DNA of 59,674 nt from Candidatus Yonathbacteria bacterium RIFCSPLOWO2_01_FULL_43_27 (GTDB taxonomy: Bacteria; Patescibacteriota; Minisyncoccia; Phycocordibacterales; UBA1550): positions 1 to 59,674 of the forward strand of contig MHUV01000007.1 in NCBI GenBank assembly GCA_001823545.1. The letters run 5' to 3'. Every line of letters starts with the position of its first letter. The first letter of the stretch is position 1. Below are positions 25,781 to 35,059 of this stretch, piece after piece. The notes under the pieces were generated by a model. The model made no database searches, was not told the DNA's origin, and saw nothing but the letters and a program-made list of their open reading frames with translations. The position numbers and the translations under genes were made by a program.

Positions 25781-27184
25781 TTAACTACTCACTCCTTTCA
25801 AGAAATCAATATTATCTTGGATGCTCTCAGCTTTTTTCAAAACTTGATTGCCATAAAATGTATTTGCGGGACGCGCATTATCACACTTTCGCCCAGAGTA
25901 ATACCTACATGCTGCGTTTCTTTCTGCGGTATATCCACCATTGTCAGCACCAAGGTCAGAAAGGTAAATTGCAGTTGCAGTAAACGCATGTGCAGGATCC
26001 CATGGGTTTGCACTTTGAGCGCTCACCCCAACAGCCGAAGCAATACGCTCCTTAAAAAGCTCCCATGTTGAGGGAATAAACTGCGAAGGCCCCATACCAC
26101 CACCGAACCCACGTCCTTTGTAATAGCGCGCCTCAGGAGGACACGATACCGGGGTCTTCTTCCAATCGAAACCTAAACGATCAGTAATTTTTTTGAACGG
26201 ATCAGTATCACGTGGTGCTTTCATTACCTGACTGAATACCGTACCAGTGTTTTTACCCACACCATCCCCCGAATCGAGATCAGAGACGAGACATGAACCA
26301 ACATTTTTTCCAAGATCTGATTCTTGCGTCAAAATAGCGAGCACGAGCGCAGGACGCACATTCGTTGCTTTTGCAGCGATATTTGCATATTCAAGCGCCT
26401 TCTCGAACGGAATTCCTTCAGTATCGCGAAGAGAGAACAATGCTGCACGAATCTGCGCAGCCTTCTTCTGCTTTTCTTTTAACTCTTTTTGGTATGCTGC
26501 TTCTTTTCCTTTCGTTTCTTTGAGAATACGTTGCTTTTCTGCTTCATTAGCTTCTGTTTTCTTTTTCTCTAACTCTTGCTGATAACGCAAATCAGCTTCT
26601 TTATTTTTCTTCTGTTCAAGAAGCGTTTTCTCTTCTTCGGTCATTTTTTTTGTAGCACCAATTTCAACAAGTGAATCATAGATTGATTCCTCTATATACT
26701 CGAAATCATCAATATCAGCAAAAAATTCAGAAATAGGTTGGTCTGAAAGAGCAATCTCAACAAGCGAATACGAATCAATCTCATCAGTGCGACGAAGTAA
26801 CCCCGCAAGCGAATCGCGCTCGCGTTCAATTTTTTGCGTTAAATTTCCAATTGTTTTATTTTTTACCACAATATCCTCGGTAAGGTTATTGATGGAAGCC
26901 GTGCGCATTTTAATTGCGAGTTTTGCCTGTTTTATTTTATTGTTCAAAAGCGTAATATCGCGAGAAAGCGTTGTTTTCTCTTTTCCTGTTTTTTCAATAT
27001 TCGCCTCAAGAATCATTGACTCTTTCTCACACGCCACAAGCGCATCCATAAGCTGTTCCTTAGTAAGACCATTGAAATTATCAGGGCATACTGTTTCCGC
27101 TTGTACCATCACGCCAAAAACCCATAGAGAGATCATAGGGAGCAAAAAAAGTATTTTGTATTTTGCGAGAAAATGTTTATGCAT
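25781..27184 (-). CDS. Secreted coiled-coil protein with a lytic-transglycosylase-like domain
   Basis: 467 residues. Signal peptide (about 1-29), a long coiled coil (50-260), then a lysozyme-like domain with the likely catalytic Glu in ILTQESDLG, GGGMGPSQFIPSTWELF and AFTATAIYLSDLGA. The coiled coil contains SLVEIALSDQPISEFFADIDD, close to the corresponding part of the M23 peptidase at 792. It cuts peptidoglycan glycan strands. The usual catalytic context of SLT/MltB domains is preserved, so activity is likely. Confidence 0.85.
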   Translation of the reverse strand: MHKHFLAKYKILFLLPMISLWVFGVMVQAETVCPDNFNGLTKEQLMDALVACEKESMILEANIEKTGKEKTTLSRDITLLNNKIKQAKLAIKMRTASINNLTEDIVVKNKTIGNLTQKIERERDSLAGLLRRTDEIDSYSLVEIALSDQPISEFFADIDDFEYIEESIYDSLVEIGATKKMTEEEKTLLEQKKNKEADLRYQQELEKKKTEANEAEKQRILKETKGKEAAYQKELKEKQKKAAQIRAALFSLRDTEGIPFEKALEYANIAAKATNVRPALVLAILTQESDLGKNVGSCLVSDLDSGDGVGKNTGTVFSQVMKAPRDTDPFKKITDRLGFDWKKTPVSCPPEARYYKGRGFGGGMGPSQFIPSTWELFKERIASAVGVSAQSANPWDPAHAFTATAIYLSDLGADNGGYTAERNAACRYYSGRKCDNARPANTFYGNQVLKKAESIQDNIDFLKGVSS

Positions 27185-27222
27185 ACGTATTTTTTACAAC
27201 AACCAACACTGCTCATTATAAC

Positions 27223-27254
27223 AAAAAAATCCACATTTGTATGTGGATTTTTTT
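27223..27254. terminator. Bidirectional terminator
   Basis: Perfect TCCACAT/ATGTGGA stem with TTGT loop, seven A before and eight T after. It separates the rplY transcript from the transglycosylase gene. Confidence 0.75.
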
Positions 27255-27272
27255 GTACATAAATCGTCGTAT

Positions 27273-27914
27273 TTATTTTTCTGCAGGAGCCTCTTCTTCT
27301 TCCTCTTTTTTGCCTTTCTTTTCAACCTCGATCTGAGAAATATCCATTGCAGGTGCCTCAACTGGCTCATCTTTTCCAACAGTTATTGACACTACCACAT
27401 CATCTGGATCGGTAATAAGTGTAACGCCTTTTGAAAGAATGATGTCTTTCGCGAGAATCTGACTATCAAGAGCCTCGAGTTTTGAAATATCAACCACCAC
27501 ATTATGAGGAAGGTTTTCTGGGAGTGCCTTCACTTCGAGCTCATACAATACCTTTACCAAGGTACCACCGAGAGATTTTACTGCTTCTGAAACTCCCACA
27601 AATTCAATAGGCGTATGTACCGTTACTTCTGCACCCTTTTCTATAGCATAAAAATCAACATGAATAGGGAGGCCACGAATTGGTTCCTTTTGTACTTCGT
27701 GAATAAGAGCGCTCACCTTTCCTTTTGGCATCTCAAGGGTAATCACGGTTGACTCACCAGCCTCCTTCCAAACTTTTACAAACTCATTTATTGGGAAAAC
27801 GCAAAGTGTTGCCTTTTCCTTGTGTCCATAATATACGCCAGGAATAAAACCCTGCTTGCGGATTTGTCCAAGCTTGGTCTTTCCTTCACGAATTTCTCCT
27901 TTTAGGGTAATCAT
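27273..27914 (-). CDS. rplY: Ribosomal protein bL25, long (CTC) form
   Basis: 213 residues. An N-terminal 5S rRNA-binding domain (MITLKGEIREGKTKLGQIRKQG, VYYGHKE) and the C-terminal beta TL5/CTC domain are present (PIRGLPIHVDFYAI; NVVVDISKLEALDSQILAKDI), with a charged KKGKKEEEEE tail. It binds 5S rRNA in the large subunit. It is probably the first gene before the 27230 terminator; the gap of about 95 nt to fba upstream holds nothing else. Confidence 0.93.
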   Translation of the reverse strand: MITLKGEIREGKTKLGQIRKQGFIPGVYYGHKEKATLCVFPINEFVKVWKEAGESTVITLEMPKGKVSALIHEVQKEPIRGLPIHVDFYAIEKGAEVTVHTPIEFVGVSEAVKSLGGTLVKVLYELEVKALPENLPHNVVVDISKLEALDSQILAKDIILSKGVTLITDPDDVVVSITVGKDEPVEAPAMDISQIEVEKKGKKEEEEEAPAEK

Positions 27915-28009
27915 AGTGGGTAGTATACGGATTTAAAGAAAAAAAGCAACTGATAATGAGATTTATTATGCCACCGAACCATTTTTACACAATACTCATC
28001 AAAACTATC

Positions 28010-28885
28010 TTATAGCTTGCCTGAAAACAATCTCAAACGTCTTTCAATAACTGCAGTCATAGCATCAACGCCAGGCTTGCCAAATTTATAAGGTGCAGTC
28101 TCATCTGGGTGCTCTACAAAGAATGCTTTCAATGCTTGTTGGTACGCAACACGAATTTCAGTATTGATATGTACCACACTGATACCTGCCTTTATCGCCG
28201 AGACAAAGTCTTCATCACTGGTACCAGACCCACCATGAAGCACCAGAGGTACGCCCGATGCCTGACGTATTTCACGAACACGCTCGATATTCAATCGTGG
28301 TTCGGGTGCATTGCGAAGCATCCCATGAATATTCCCCACTGCAGGCGCAAAAAGATCGATACCGGTTTCCTCAACAAAACGCTTCGCTTCTTCGTTGGTC
28401 GTAAGATTATCAAATGACACACCTTCGGGAACCGCATCAAGCACTTTTGAACCAGAGCCAATATATCCAAGCTCTGCCTCAACAATGATTTCTGGATTTA
28501 CGCTTCGTGCATAATCTACGCATTGTTTCGTAATGCGTGCATTTTCTTCAAACGAAAGTTTGGCACCATCAAAAATAACTGCGTCATATCCCGCATCGAT
28601 CACCTCTTTTACACGTTCAAACGAGTACGTGTGGTCAGCGTTGAGATACACAGGGTAATTCAATTCTTCACGAACACTCCTTACCATCGCAGCCACTTGT
28701 CGTATACCAATAAAATCACGTTCGCCCTCAGAAACGCCAATAATAACCGGTACTCCTACGGCACGTGCGCCATTGACGACCCCCCAAAAACCCTGGCTAT
28801 CGGAAATATTAAAATGACCTATAGCAGTGCCTGCGTTTCCTGCTTCGGCAATTGCTTCTCGTAATGTTGGTATGGTGGTAGTCAT
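28010..28885 (-). CDS. fba: Class II fructose-bisphosphate aldolase
   Basis: 291 residues. Metal-binding and catalytic motifs are LNADHTYSFE, VEAELGYIGSG, VGNIHGML and LHGGSGTSDEDF. It cleaves fructose-1,6-bisphosphate to two triose phosphates with a zinc ion. It is the glycolytic partner of the pyk gene in the same window; a PfkB kinase is divergent nearby. Close relatives include tagatose and ketose-bisphosphate aldolases, so exact sugar preference is not certain. Confidence 0.9.
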   Translation of the reverse strand: MTTTIPTLREAIAEAGNAGTAIGHFNISDSQGFWGVVNGARAVGVPVIIGVSEGERDFIGIRQVAAMVRSVREELNYPVYLNADHTYSFERVKEVIDAGYDAVIFDGAKLSFEENARITKQCVDYARSVNPEIIVEAELGYIGSGSKVLDAVPEGVSFDNLTTNEEAKRFVEETGIDLFAPAVGNIHGMLRNAPEPRLNIERVREIRQASGVPLVLHGGSGTSDEDFVSAIKAGISVVHINTEIRVAYQQALKAFFVEHPDETAPYKFGKPGVDAMTAVIERRLRLFSGKL

Positions 28886-28902
28886 ACGGTTATAAAGTTA
28901 AA

Positions 28903-29064
28903 TTACAATTTTGAACTATCCTGCATTGAATAGAAATCATTGATTTTATCCATTACTGCAGATTTAGCTTCAGGTACCCCTTGCTTTTTACGTGCAATGC
29001 GATATCCAAGCGAACAAACAAAACCAACCCCCAATGCAATTCCTCCGTACAAAATAATATCCAT
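28903..29064 (-). CDS. Small single-TM protein, below ORF-track cutoff
   Basis: 53 residues read directly from the minus strand: MDIILYGGIALGVGFVCSLG begins a TM helix, followed by a basic segment (YRIARKKQ) and a short amphipathic tail ending in MQDSSKL. N-out or lipid-anchored topology is open; a Cys lies inside the helix. It is located 17 nt before fba on the same strand. No family was recognised; codon use and placement support a real gene. Confidence 0.55.
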   Translation of the reverse strand: MDIILYGGIALGVGFVCSLGYRIARKKQGVPEAKSAVMDKINDFYSMQDSSKL

Positions 29065-29166
29065 AGTACCTACGTATAATAATTATTTTCTATTAATGTT
29101 CATATTCTACCACAAGATACCTCTCTATGATACAATATCCCTAATTATTCAGTAATTATTTTTAAT

Positions 29167-30168
29167 ATGGAACAACAACTTGATTTTGTAGCGATTGGGG
29201 ACACGGTCGTCGATGCGTTCATACGACTAAAAGAGGCACATATAGACAACGGACATCGCGTTGATGTCGCAAACCGTGAAATTTGTATGGTGTTTGGTAC
29301 AAAAATTCCTTATGATTTTGTAAATGTACTCTACGCAGTTGGCAATAGCGCTAATGCGTCCGTATCAGCATCACGCCTCGGTCTCAAGAGTGCCCTTATT
29401 TCAAACGTAGGCGCTGACGAGGACGGCAAAAAATGCTTGGAATCACTTCAAAAAGATGGTGTCGACATTCGTTATATGCGTACCCACGACGGAATGAAGA
29501 CCAACTATCACTATGTATTGTGGCTTGGTGACGAGCGCACGATTCTTATCAAACACGAGGATTTCCCCTACACACTCCCCCTAGAAACTCCAGGACCACG
29601 CTGGCTCTACCTCTCCTCGCTCAACGAGCAATCACTTCCCTTCCATAATGAAATTGCAAAGTATCTCGCAGAACATCCAGAAACAAAACTTGCATTTCAA
29701 CCAGGAACATTCCAGATAAAGCTTGGTGTGGAGAAACTCAAAGACCTCTACGCACACACAGAAGTATTTTTCTGTAACGTTGAAGAGGCACGTATCATCC
29801 TTAATACAGATGAGCCTGAACCAAAAAATCTCGCGCGTATGATGACAACGTTTGGCCCAAAGATTGTGGTCATTACTGACGGACCAAACGGCGCGTATGT
29901 ATTTGATGGCACCGACGTATGGTATATGCCGGTTTATCCAGACCCTGCACCACCGTATGATCGTACGGGCGCGGGCGACTCATTTGCCTCGACATTTGTT
30001 TCCGCACTTGCCCTTGGAAAAACGCCTGCAGAAGCAATCGCATGGGCACCCATCAACTCGATGTCTGTGGTGCAAAAAGTAGGCGCACAAGAAGGTCTTC
30101 TCAAGCGTACCGAATTAGAAAAATATCTTTCTGAAGCACCAGAGCATTACAAAGCAGTGAAATTATAA
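29167..30168 (+). CDS. PfkB/ribokinase-family carbohydrate kinase
   Basis: 333 residues. N-terminal VAIGDTVVDAFI, the substrate region GNSANASVSASRLG, and the C-terminal signature DRTGAGDSFASTFVSAL with catalytic Asp. It phosphorylates a sugar or nucleoside with ATP. Next to the aldolase gene a phosphofructokinase-like role is attractive, but ribokinase, adenosine kinase and others share these motifs. The -10 TACAAT lies about 30 nt upstream and there is no SD. Confidence 0.85.
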   Translation: MEQQLDFVAIGDTVVDAFIRLKEAHIDNGHRVDVANREICMVFGTKIPYDFVNVLYAVGNSANASVSASRLGLKSALISNVGADEDGKKCLESLQKDGVDIRYMRTHDGMKTNYHYVLWLGDERTILIKHEDFPYTLPLETPGPRWLYLSSLNEQSLPFHNEIAKYLAEHPETKLAFQPGTFQIKLGVEKLKDLYAHTEVFFCNVEEARIILNTDEPEPKNLARMMTTFGPKIVVITDGPNGAYVFDGTDVWYMPVYPDPAPPYDRTGAGDSFASTFVSALALGKTPAEAIAWAPINSMSVVQKVGAQEGLLKRTELEKYLSEAPEHYKAVKL

Positions 30169-30176
30169 AATAAATA

Positions 30177-30207
30177 AAACCGCAGGCAATAACACCTGCG
30201 GTTTTTT
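30177..30207. terminator. Shared terminator between convergent genes
   Basis: AAACCGCAGG/CCTGCGGTTT stem with 8-nt loop, T-run on the plus side and A-rich on the other. It serves pfkB and the 30227 gene. Confidence 0.8.
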
Positions 30208-30226
30208 GTACATACTGGCACCTCTA

Positions 30227-30823
30227 TTAACCAGTGTAGAGTAACCTCAGTTTATTATTTCTCTGAAGTTTCCCGATTGCGCATTTTTTTAACTGATCAA
30301 CTCTCGCGCGAGAGATTTTTAATTCCCTGCTCGCTTCCACGAGAGTTCTTTCGCCCTTGCCATCAAACCCAAAGCAGGTACAGATGGCGCGCTTTTCTTT
30401 TTCTGTAAGTCCAGCGAGCATGTCATCCATACGTCGTGCAAGTTCACTCCGGAACACTGCACGTTCCGGATGAAAAATTTCCTCGGCGTGAGACAAAAGA
30501 ACGTCACTACGCTCGTGTGCAAAACACGTCTCCGCACGAACGTTGTGAAAATCACGCGCTCGTGACTTTTTTTTGATGCCCAGAAATTCGCCAGGCAAAC
30601 ATTCAAAAAACGCCGAAAGAGAAGTTACTGCTTTCCTCCATACCCCCTTCTTGGTTTTGAATGAGAGGATCCCGCTGACCAGACTGCTTAACGTCGGCTG
30701 GTCAATACCGCTTCGTGATGAAAGCTCAATGATACTGCCGATACCCTGCTCCTTCATTTTGCTAAGGATAATCGTGCCGGAAAACTGAACAAAACCGTTC
30801 CCTCTTGCACATCTTTTTTCCAT
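30227..30823 (-). CDS. HTH plus sigma-region-4-like regulator (copy 1)
   Basis: 198 residues from the ATG at 30823, with the SD AAGGGGG about 10 nt upstream; the TTG at 30841 used by the track is before the SD. The N-terminal half has a Cro/C1-like HTH (IGSIIELSSRSGIDQPTLSSLVSG). The C-terminal half reads like sigma-70 region 4 (LTEKEKRAICTCFGF, then SRELKISRARVDQLKKCAIGKL). No region 2 is present, so it cannot be a full sigma factor. It is a paralogue of the next gene. A DNA-binding regulator is likely; its target is unknown. Confidence 0.72.
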   Translation of the reverse strand: MEKRCARGNGFVQFSGTIILSKMKEQGIGSIIELSSRSGIDQPTLSSLVSGILSFKTKKGVWRKAVTSLSAFFECLPGEFLGIKKKSRARDFHNVRAETCFAHERSDVLLSHAEEIFHPERAVFRSELARRMDDMLAGLTEKEKRAICTCFGFDGKGERTLVEASRELKISRARVDQLKKCAIGKLQRNNKLRLLYTG

Positions 30824-30925
30824 ACGCGGGACCCCCTTCAAAATTTTTTTTACTATCTTTTATAAGCATAGTACACAACACTACAACAATCAATCAATAG
30901 TTATCAACAAGGCTAATGTGTGTCT

Positions 30926-30958
30926 ACAAAAAAGCCACGGGGTTGACTACCCGTGGCT
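30926..30958 (-). terminator. Terminator of the 30968-31495 gene
   Basis: AGCCACGGG/CCCGTGGCT stem with TTTTTT on the minus-strand 3' side, 10 nt after the stop. Confidence 0.85.
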
Positions 30959-30967
30959 CAAGAAAAC

Positions 30968-31495
30968 TTATCTCGATTTTTTCTTCTTTTTCACAATATG
31001 ATACTTTACTTTGCCAATTGCTTTTTTCTCTATTTCCCCAATACAGAAGGCTGAAATCTTTAAAACCTTCTTAATTTCTTCGAGAGTCTTCTTGGGGCCT
31101 TCTCCGAATCCAAAACGGAGCGAGAGCACCTCGCGTTCCTTGAATGAAAGCTCACGTAATGCAAAAGAGATATCTTCCCACGATGCATTGAAACACTCTT
31201 TGGCACGCTTTCGCCCAAGATCAGAGGTGATGCAAATCTGGTCTTCCTCAAAGAGTTCGTACGGTGTAACTGAAAAAAACTTTGCAATTGCAAGCACGCA
31301 CGGCCTCCACCTATGCATACGATCCTGAGGAGAAAGTTCTTTATTAATCAATTTAAGGAGCAAGGTCTGACATATGTCACTCTGCTGTGAAAGCTCGACA
31401 ACACTTGAAATGCCGTGTTTTTTCATCATGTCCAAAATGAACATATTTCTCTCTTTCACACCACAGTGAAAGACACTATGCTTATTTTTATTCAT
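30968..31495 (-). CDS. HTH plus sigma-region-4-like regulator (copy 2)
   Basis: 175 residues from the ATG at 31495 (SD AGAGG upstream). Same architecture as copy 1: HTH (GISSVVELSQQSDICQTLLLKL), a WR...FFSVTPYELF linker, then the region-4-like domain (ELSFKEREVLSLRFGF, GKVKYHIVKKKKKSR). Identity between the two copies appears low but the spacing is the same. The promoter is TTGACA-17-TATTTT. It ends in a basic tail. No region 2, anti-sigma partner or phage genes are near. Confidence 0.72.
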   Translation of the reverse strand: MNKNKHSVFHCGVKERNMFILDMMKKHGISSVVELSQQSDICQTLLLKLINKELSPQDRMHRWRPCVLAIAKFFSVTPYELFEEDQICITSDLGRKRAKECFNASWEDISFALRELSFKEREVLSLRFGFGEGPKKTLEEIKKVLKISAFCIGEIEKKAIGKVKYHIVKKKKKSR

Positions 31496-31536
31496 ACCAC
31501 GTACCTCTTTTATTTTTTTTGAACAACTCTTGTATG

Positions 31537-31565
31537 AAAATAACGTACTATTATTCAATTGTCAA
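31537..31565 (-). promoter_or_regulatory. Promoter of HTH/sigma-4 copy 2
   Basis: TTGACA, 17-nt spacer, TATTTT on the minus strand. Confidence 0.6.
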
Positions 31566-31574
31566 TAAAGCACA

Positions 31575-32936
31575 TTACACGACAGGTAGGGTAATAATGA
31601 AATCAGTTCCCTTACCTTTAATTGATTCGATGCTGATTGAACCACCCATTTCTTTAACAATTTGATGCGTAATCCAGAGTCCTAATCCCGTACCACGAAC
31701 ATCTTCTGTTTCTTTTGATTTTACGCGGTAAAACTTTTGAAACAAATTCTTTTGATCTTCTGCGGAAATACCAATACCGGTATCACTCACGCGTACGACC
31801 ACGTGATTTTGTTTTACATCTGCTCGCACCACCACCTCACCAGCAAACGTATACTTAAGAGCATTTCCAATAATGTTTGTAAAAATCTGCTTAGTTCTTT
31901 TTTCGTCAGTAGTAAGGAGAGGTATCGCATCAGAAAACTCCACGCGAAGTGCGAGACCTTTACTCTGCGCAACATTCTGAAGTGTCAAGACAACAGAAGA
32001 AAGAAGAGCTCTCACGTCTATCTCTGTTCTCGTAAACGACATTCGTCCCTCTTGAATACGCGCCACATCCAAAATATCATCCACGAGAAATGCGAGATCG
32101 CGGGCAGAAGCATCAATCATTTCAATATCCCGCTTGTGTGTTTGTGGGATATCTTTCATCCCCTGTAATAAATTGGCATATCCGCGAATAGCGGCAAGTG
32201 GCGTACGTAGTTCATGTGCTGCCATCGAAACAAAATCATCTTTCATTTGATCAACCTCCTTTAATCGTTGATACAACGTTGCATAATCAATAATGCGTGC
32301 CTGGCGCGCCAACATAACAATAATGAGTAGGATAATAATACCGAGCAATCCATAGGCATTACGCATATTTTTGCGCATCACAGCATCCGCTTGAGACATC
32401 GAGAGATCAACAACGATATACCCTATAGTTTCAGAGCTACTTGTCGCCGTGATTGCGCGTACACCACGCCAGTAACGCTCACCTTCTATAAAATAGGAAG
32501 TGGCATACGTCTCACGCGGATTTCCTGAAGCCGATCCCAATAGAAATGTTGAAAGATTATCTACTTCAGATCCTGTGTCGAGGTCGCCTGAATTAAGTGA
32601 CGCTACTACCGGATAGGTTTCTCCAAAACGAGGACCAAGTACTTGGAAATTTCGCATGGTCTCATTATTTTTACCCAGCGCAACAATACGTTCTCTCAAA
32701 TACGCAGGATCACGCATATGATCGCCGGCAAAAAGAGCAAATGTTTCTTCGAGGATGCTAATACGATTGCGCTCTAATTTGTTTTGATTCTCGCGCGTAA
32801 TTTTCAGAAATTGTTCGCTCGTAAACACGAACGCGAGAGGAATCACAATCACAAGAAAAAATGTGTAGATGATTTGGGGGTTATTGCGCACAAAATTAAA
32901 ACCATGAACGAAGAATTTTTTTAGTCGCTCTGTCAT
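31575..32936 (-). CDS. Membrane sensor histidine kinase, orphan
   Basis: 453 residues. TM1 at about 20-41, an extracytoplasmic sensing domain of about 150 residues, TM2 at about 193-213, then HisKA with HELRTPLAAIRGYANLL (phospho-acceptor His) and the HATPase domain: N box (IIGNALKYT), G1 (VSDTGIGIS), F and G2 (GTGLGLWITHQIV). It senses an unknown external cue. No response regulator lies next to it; the neighbour on the same strand, 5 nt downstream, is a large surface protein. Confidence 0.92.
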   Translation of the reverse strand: MTERLKKFFVHGFNFVRNNPQIIYTFFLVIVIPLAFVFTSEQFLKITRENQNKLERNRISILEETFALFAGDHMRDPAYLRERIVALGKNNETMRNFQVLGPRFGETYPVVASLNSGDLDTGSEVDNLSTFLLGSASGNPRETYATSYFIEGERYWRGVRAITATSSSETIGYIVVDLSMSQADAVMRKNMRNAYGLLGIIILLIIVMLARQARIIDYATLYQRLKEVDQMKDDFVSMAAHELRTPLAAIRGYANLLQGMKDIPQTHKRDIEMIDASARDLAFLVDDILDVARIQEGRMSFTRTEIDVRALLSSVVLTLQNVAQSKGLALRVEFSDAIPLLTTDEKRTKQIFTNIIGNALKYTFAGEVVVRADVKQNHVVVRVSDTGIGISAEDQKNLFQKFYRVKSKETEDVRGTGLGLWITHQIVKEMGGSISIESIKGKGTDFIITLPVV

Positions 32937-32941
32937 ATTGA

Positions 32942-35041
32942 TTACATTTCTGTAGCGCCAGCTCCACTGCCATCACGTCTTCGCACGATCACACCAATAG
33001 TCAAGAAGCTAAGGCCTAAAATACCAACGATAAGTACAAAAAGAGTGTAGAGCGAAAGCCCAGAGAAGAACCCCGGTTCATTATGCGCAACCGGAAGCAT
33101 TACATCAACATTTCCCAAAGTGACAGCTTCTGCAACTTTCACAAATGGTAACGGTTCCGATTTTACAAGGACACGCCCATCGCCATCGGTAATTGCCGAC
33201 ACTACATGATGGGTGCCATCAGGAAGCTCTTTATCAAGCGTATATGACCATTCACCTAATGAATTTGTTTTTACCATCACTACGATTGGCTCAGAAAAAA
33301 TGTAAAGTGTCACAAAACTATTAGGCAATGCTGTTCCGGTAAATGCAAAATGAGGAGCATGAGATTCACCAAGGGCGTCTGTTGTCGAGGTGCTCATAGT
33401 ATTGTTTAATGCAAGCACCTTTTTAACCACAAGGAGTTGCTTGTCAGTAGTACCAGAAACAAGAGGATTGTTCTCGGTTGCAAGCACGGAAATAGATGGA
33501 ATTACAGCACCCGTAGTGGTGGCTTGCGTGGCAAAAAGTACCGCAGACGTCTTGCTTCGGGGGTTAGAACGCACCGCAATTTCGTTTCCATCAGAAACAC
33601 CATCTTGGTCCGTATCTCTATTTTTTGGATCTGTATGATAAATGTTGACTTCATCATAGTCCGCAAGTTCGTCATTATCAGTATCAACAAAGACACGAGC
33701 GCCAATGCGTTCAGTAAAAATTTTCTTTTCTTCCTTGTGATTCTGATTAAGAGCTTGTGTGCGTTCAATTATTGTTTCATTGGATACCAACTTATTTTTA
33801 ACAAGGACCTGCGTACAAACACCCGTGTTCTTGAGGTCTGAACAGAACTGCTGAAACTCTTGTGGACTTTTTACTACAGAAGGAAGCTCTGGAGGACGCA
33901 CGGCAATGTCGGCAAGAATACTCTCGATACGTTCAAAGGGAACACTACCAACGAGAGAAGGCTTTATCGGGGAAAGCATCGGCATCTTTGTTTGAGCAAA
34001 TGTCACACACGTACTCGTTTCGCGTTTTTCTTTTTGCTCACAATACACCGCACACTCTTTAATGTCCGTACACCCAGCAGGATTTTTTATTCTGTTTACA
34101 ATTTCTTGTTGTTCTTTTTTAGAAATTTTATTTACAATCTCTTTTTGCTTTTTCTCATCAAATCTTTCAAAATGTTCTACGGCGGGAAGAGCAGACCTCA
34201 TTCCCTCAACGAACGCGACATTAACACGAACAGGTGTTCTCTTATCTTCGTTATGTTCTTCTCCACGAACAGGGGGGCCAACATACAAAGGAAGAGTTGG
34301 CGTGAGCGTTGTTTTAGGTAACGTGGAAGGCAACGTGTTGTTTGCCGTTGAGGAAAGTGGCGCAGGAACAATAACAGGAGGTGGTGGTAATGGTATCTTT
34401 GGCAGTGAAGTCGTGGTGGTAACGGGAAGTGGCGCTGATGGTGAGACCTGAGGCAACGTAGCAACAGAAGTACCAAAAGAAGAAGTGATGTTATCTTCTT
34501 CATGATCGTCATCATAAGAAACAGCGACATTCCCCGTCGTCACCACCACACTTTCCGTAGTCACCGTACTACTTGCCGACGAAACCACATTCCCCGTACC
34601 AGAAAGCGTACAGGTGACATCCAACACAAACTTACCATAGAGCATTCCAGATCCTACGTGGGGTTGATTGACCACCGCCGACCAATGATACACCCCATTA
34701 CGAAGAAGGTGGGATCCTGGCAACACTGATGTGTTTGACGAATCAGTACCAACAGAGAGTTTAAAACTTCCCCCCGCTAAAGGATTCGCAATAAATGCAG
34801 TTTTTGTTTTTGGATGAGTAGGCTCAGAACAATCAACGCTTGTTGTGGGAACAACAGAAAAGGTAACAGGGGTTCCTGTGGTAGTGGTATTAGAATACGT
34901 AGCGGTTGTGCTCGTGGTGGTATTAAAAAAACTGGTCGTATCAGCAAATGAGTTCAAAGGAAAACGGATAACACCGACCCCAATTATAAGTGCAGCGATC
35001 ACACCTATGTGATATTTATAAACGTGAAAGAAATTGTACAT
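32942..35041 (-). CDS. Large anchored surface protein with TSP3-like calcium motifs
   Basis: 699 residues. N-terminal TM/signal helix (YHIGVIAALIIGVGVI), a Thr/Ser-rich beta region, a Pro-rich linker, a helical charged region with Cys residues (CTDIKECAVYCEQ; FCSDLKNTGVCTQ), two DxDxDGxxD-type loops (DTDNDELADYDE, DTDQDGVSDGNE) typical of thrombospondin type 3 calcium sites, an Ig-like domain, and a C-terminal TM (LYTLFVLIVGILGLSFLTIGVIV) with basic end. It is probably displayed on the cell surface for attachment; the function is inferred only. Confidence 0.75.
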   Translation of the reverse strand: MYNFFHVYKYHIGVIAALIIGVGVIRFPLNSFADTTSFFNTTTSTTATYSNTTTTGTPVTFSVVPTTSVDCSEPTHPKTKTAFIANPLAGGSFKLSVGTDSSNTSVLPGSHLLRNGVYHWSAVVNQPHVGSGMLYGKFVLDVTCTLSGTGNVVSSASSTVTTESVVVTTGNVAVSYDDDHEEDNITSSFGTSVATLPQVSPSAPLPVTTTTSLPKIPLPPPPVIVPAPLSSTANNTLPSTLPKTTLTPTLPLYVGPPVRGEEHNEDKRTPVRVNVAFVEGMRSALPAVEHFERFDEKKQKEIVNKISKKEQQEIVNRIKNPAGCTDIKECAVYCEQKEKRETSTCVTFAQTKMPMLSPIKPSLVGSVPFERIESILADIAVRPPELPSVVKSPQEFQQFCSDLKNTGVCTQVLVKNKLVSNETIIERTQALNQNHKEEKKIFTERIGARVFVDTDNDELADYDEVNIYHTDPKNRDTDQDGVSDGNEIAVRSNPRSKTSAVLFATQATTTGAVIPSISVLATENNPLVSGTTDKQLLVVKKVLALNNTMSTSTTDALGESHAPHFAFTGTALPNSFVTLYIFSEPIVVMVKTNSLGEWSYTLDKELPDGTHHVVSAITDGDGRVLVKSEPLPFVKVAEAVTLGNVDVMLPVAHNEPGFFSGLSLYTLFVLIVGILGLSFLTIGVIVRRRDGSGAGATEM

Positions 35042-35059
35042 AATATTTTTTTGCTCCCT

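Noticed and set aside
34198-34530. 110-aa minus-strand ORF inside the surface protein gene
   Set aside because: Alternative frame of a Ser/Thr/Pro-rich repeat region; composition is typical of shadow frames.
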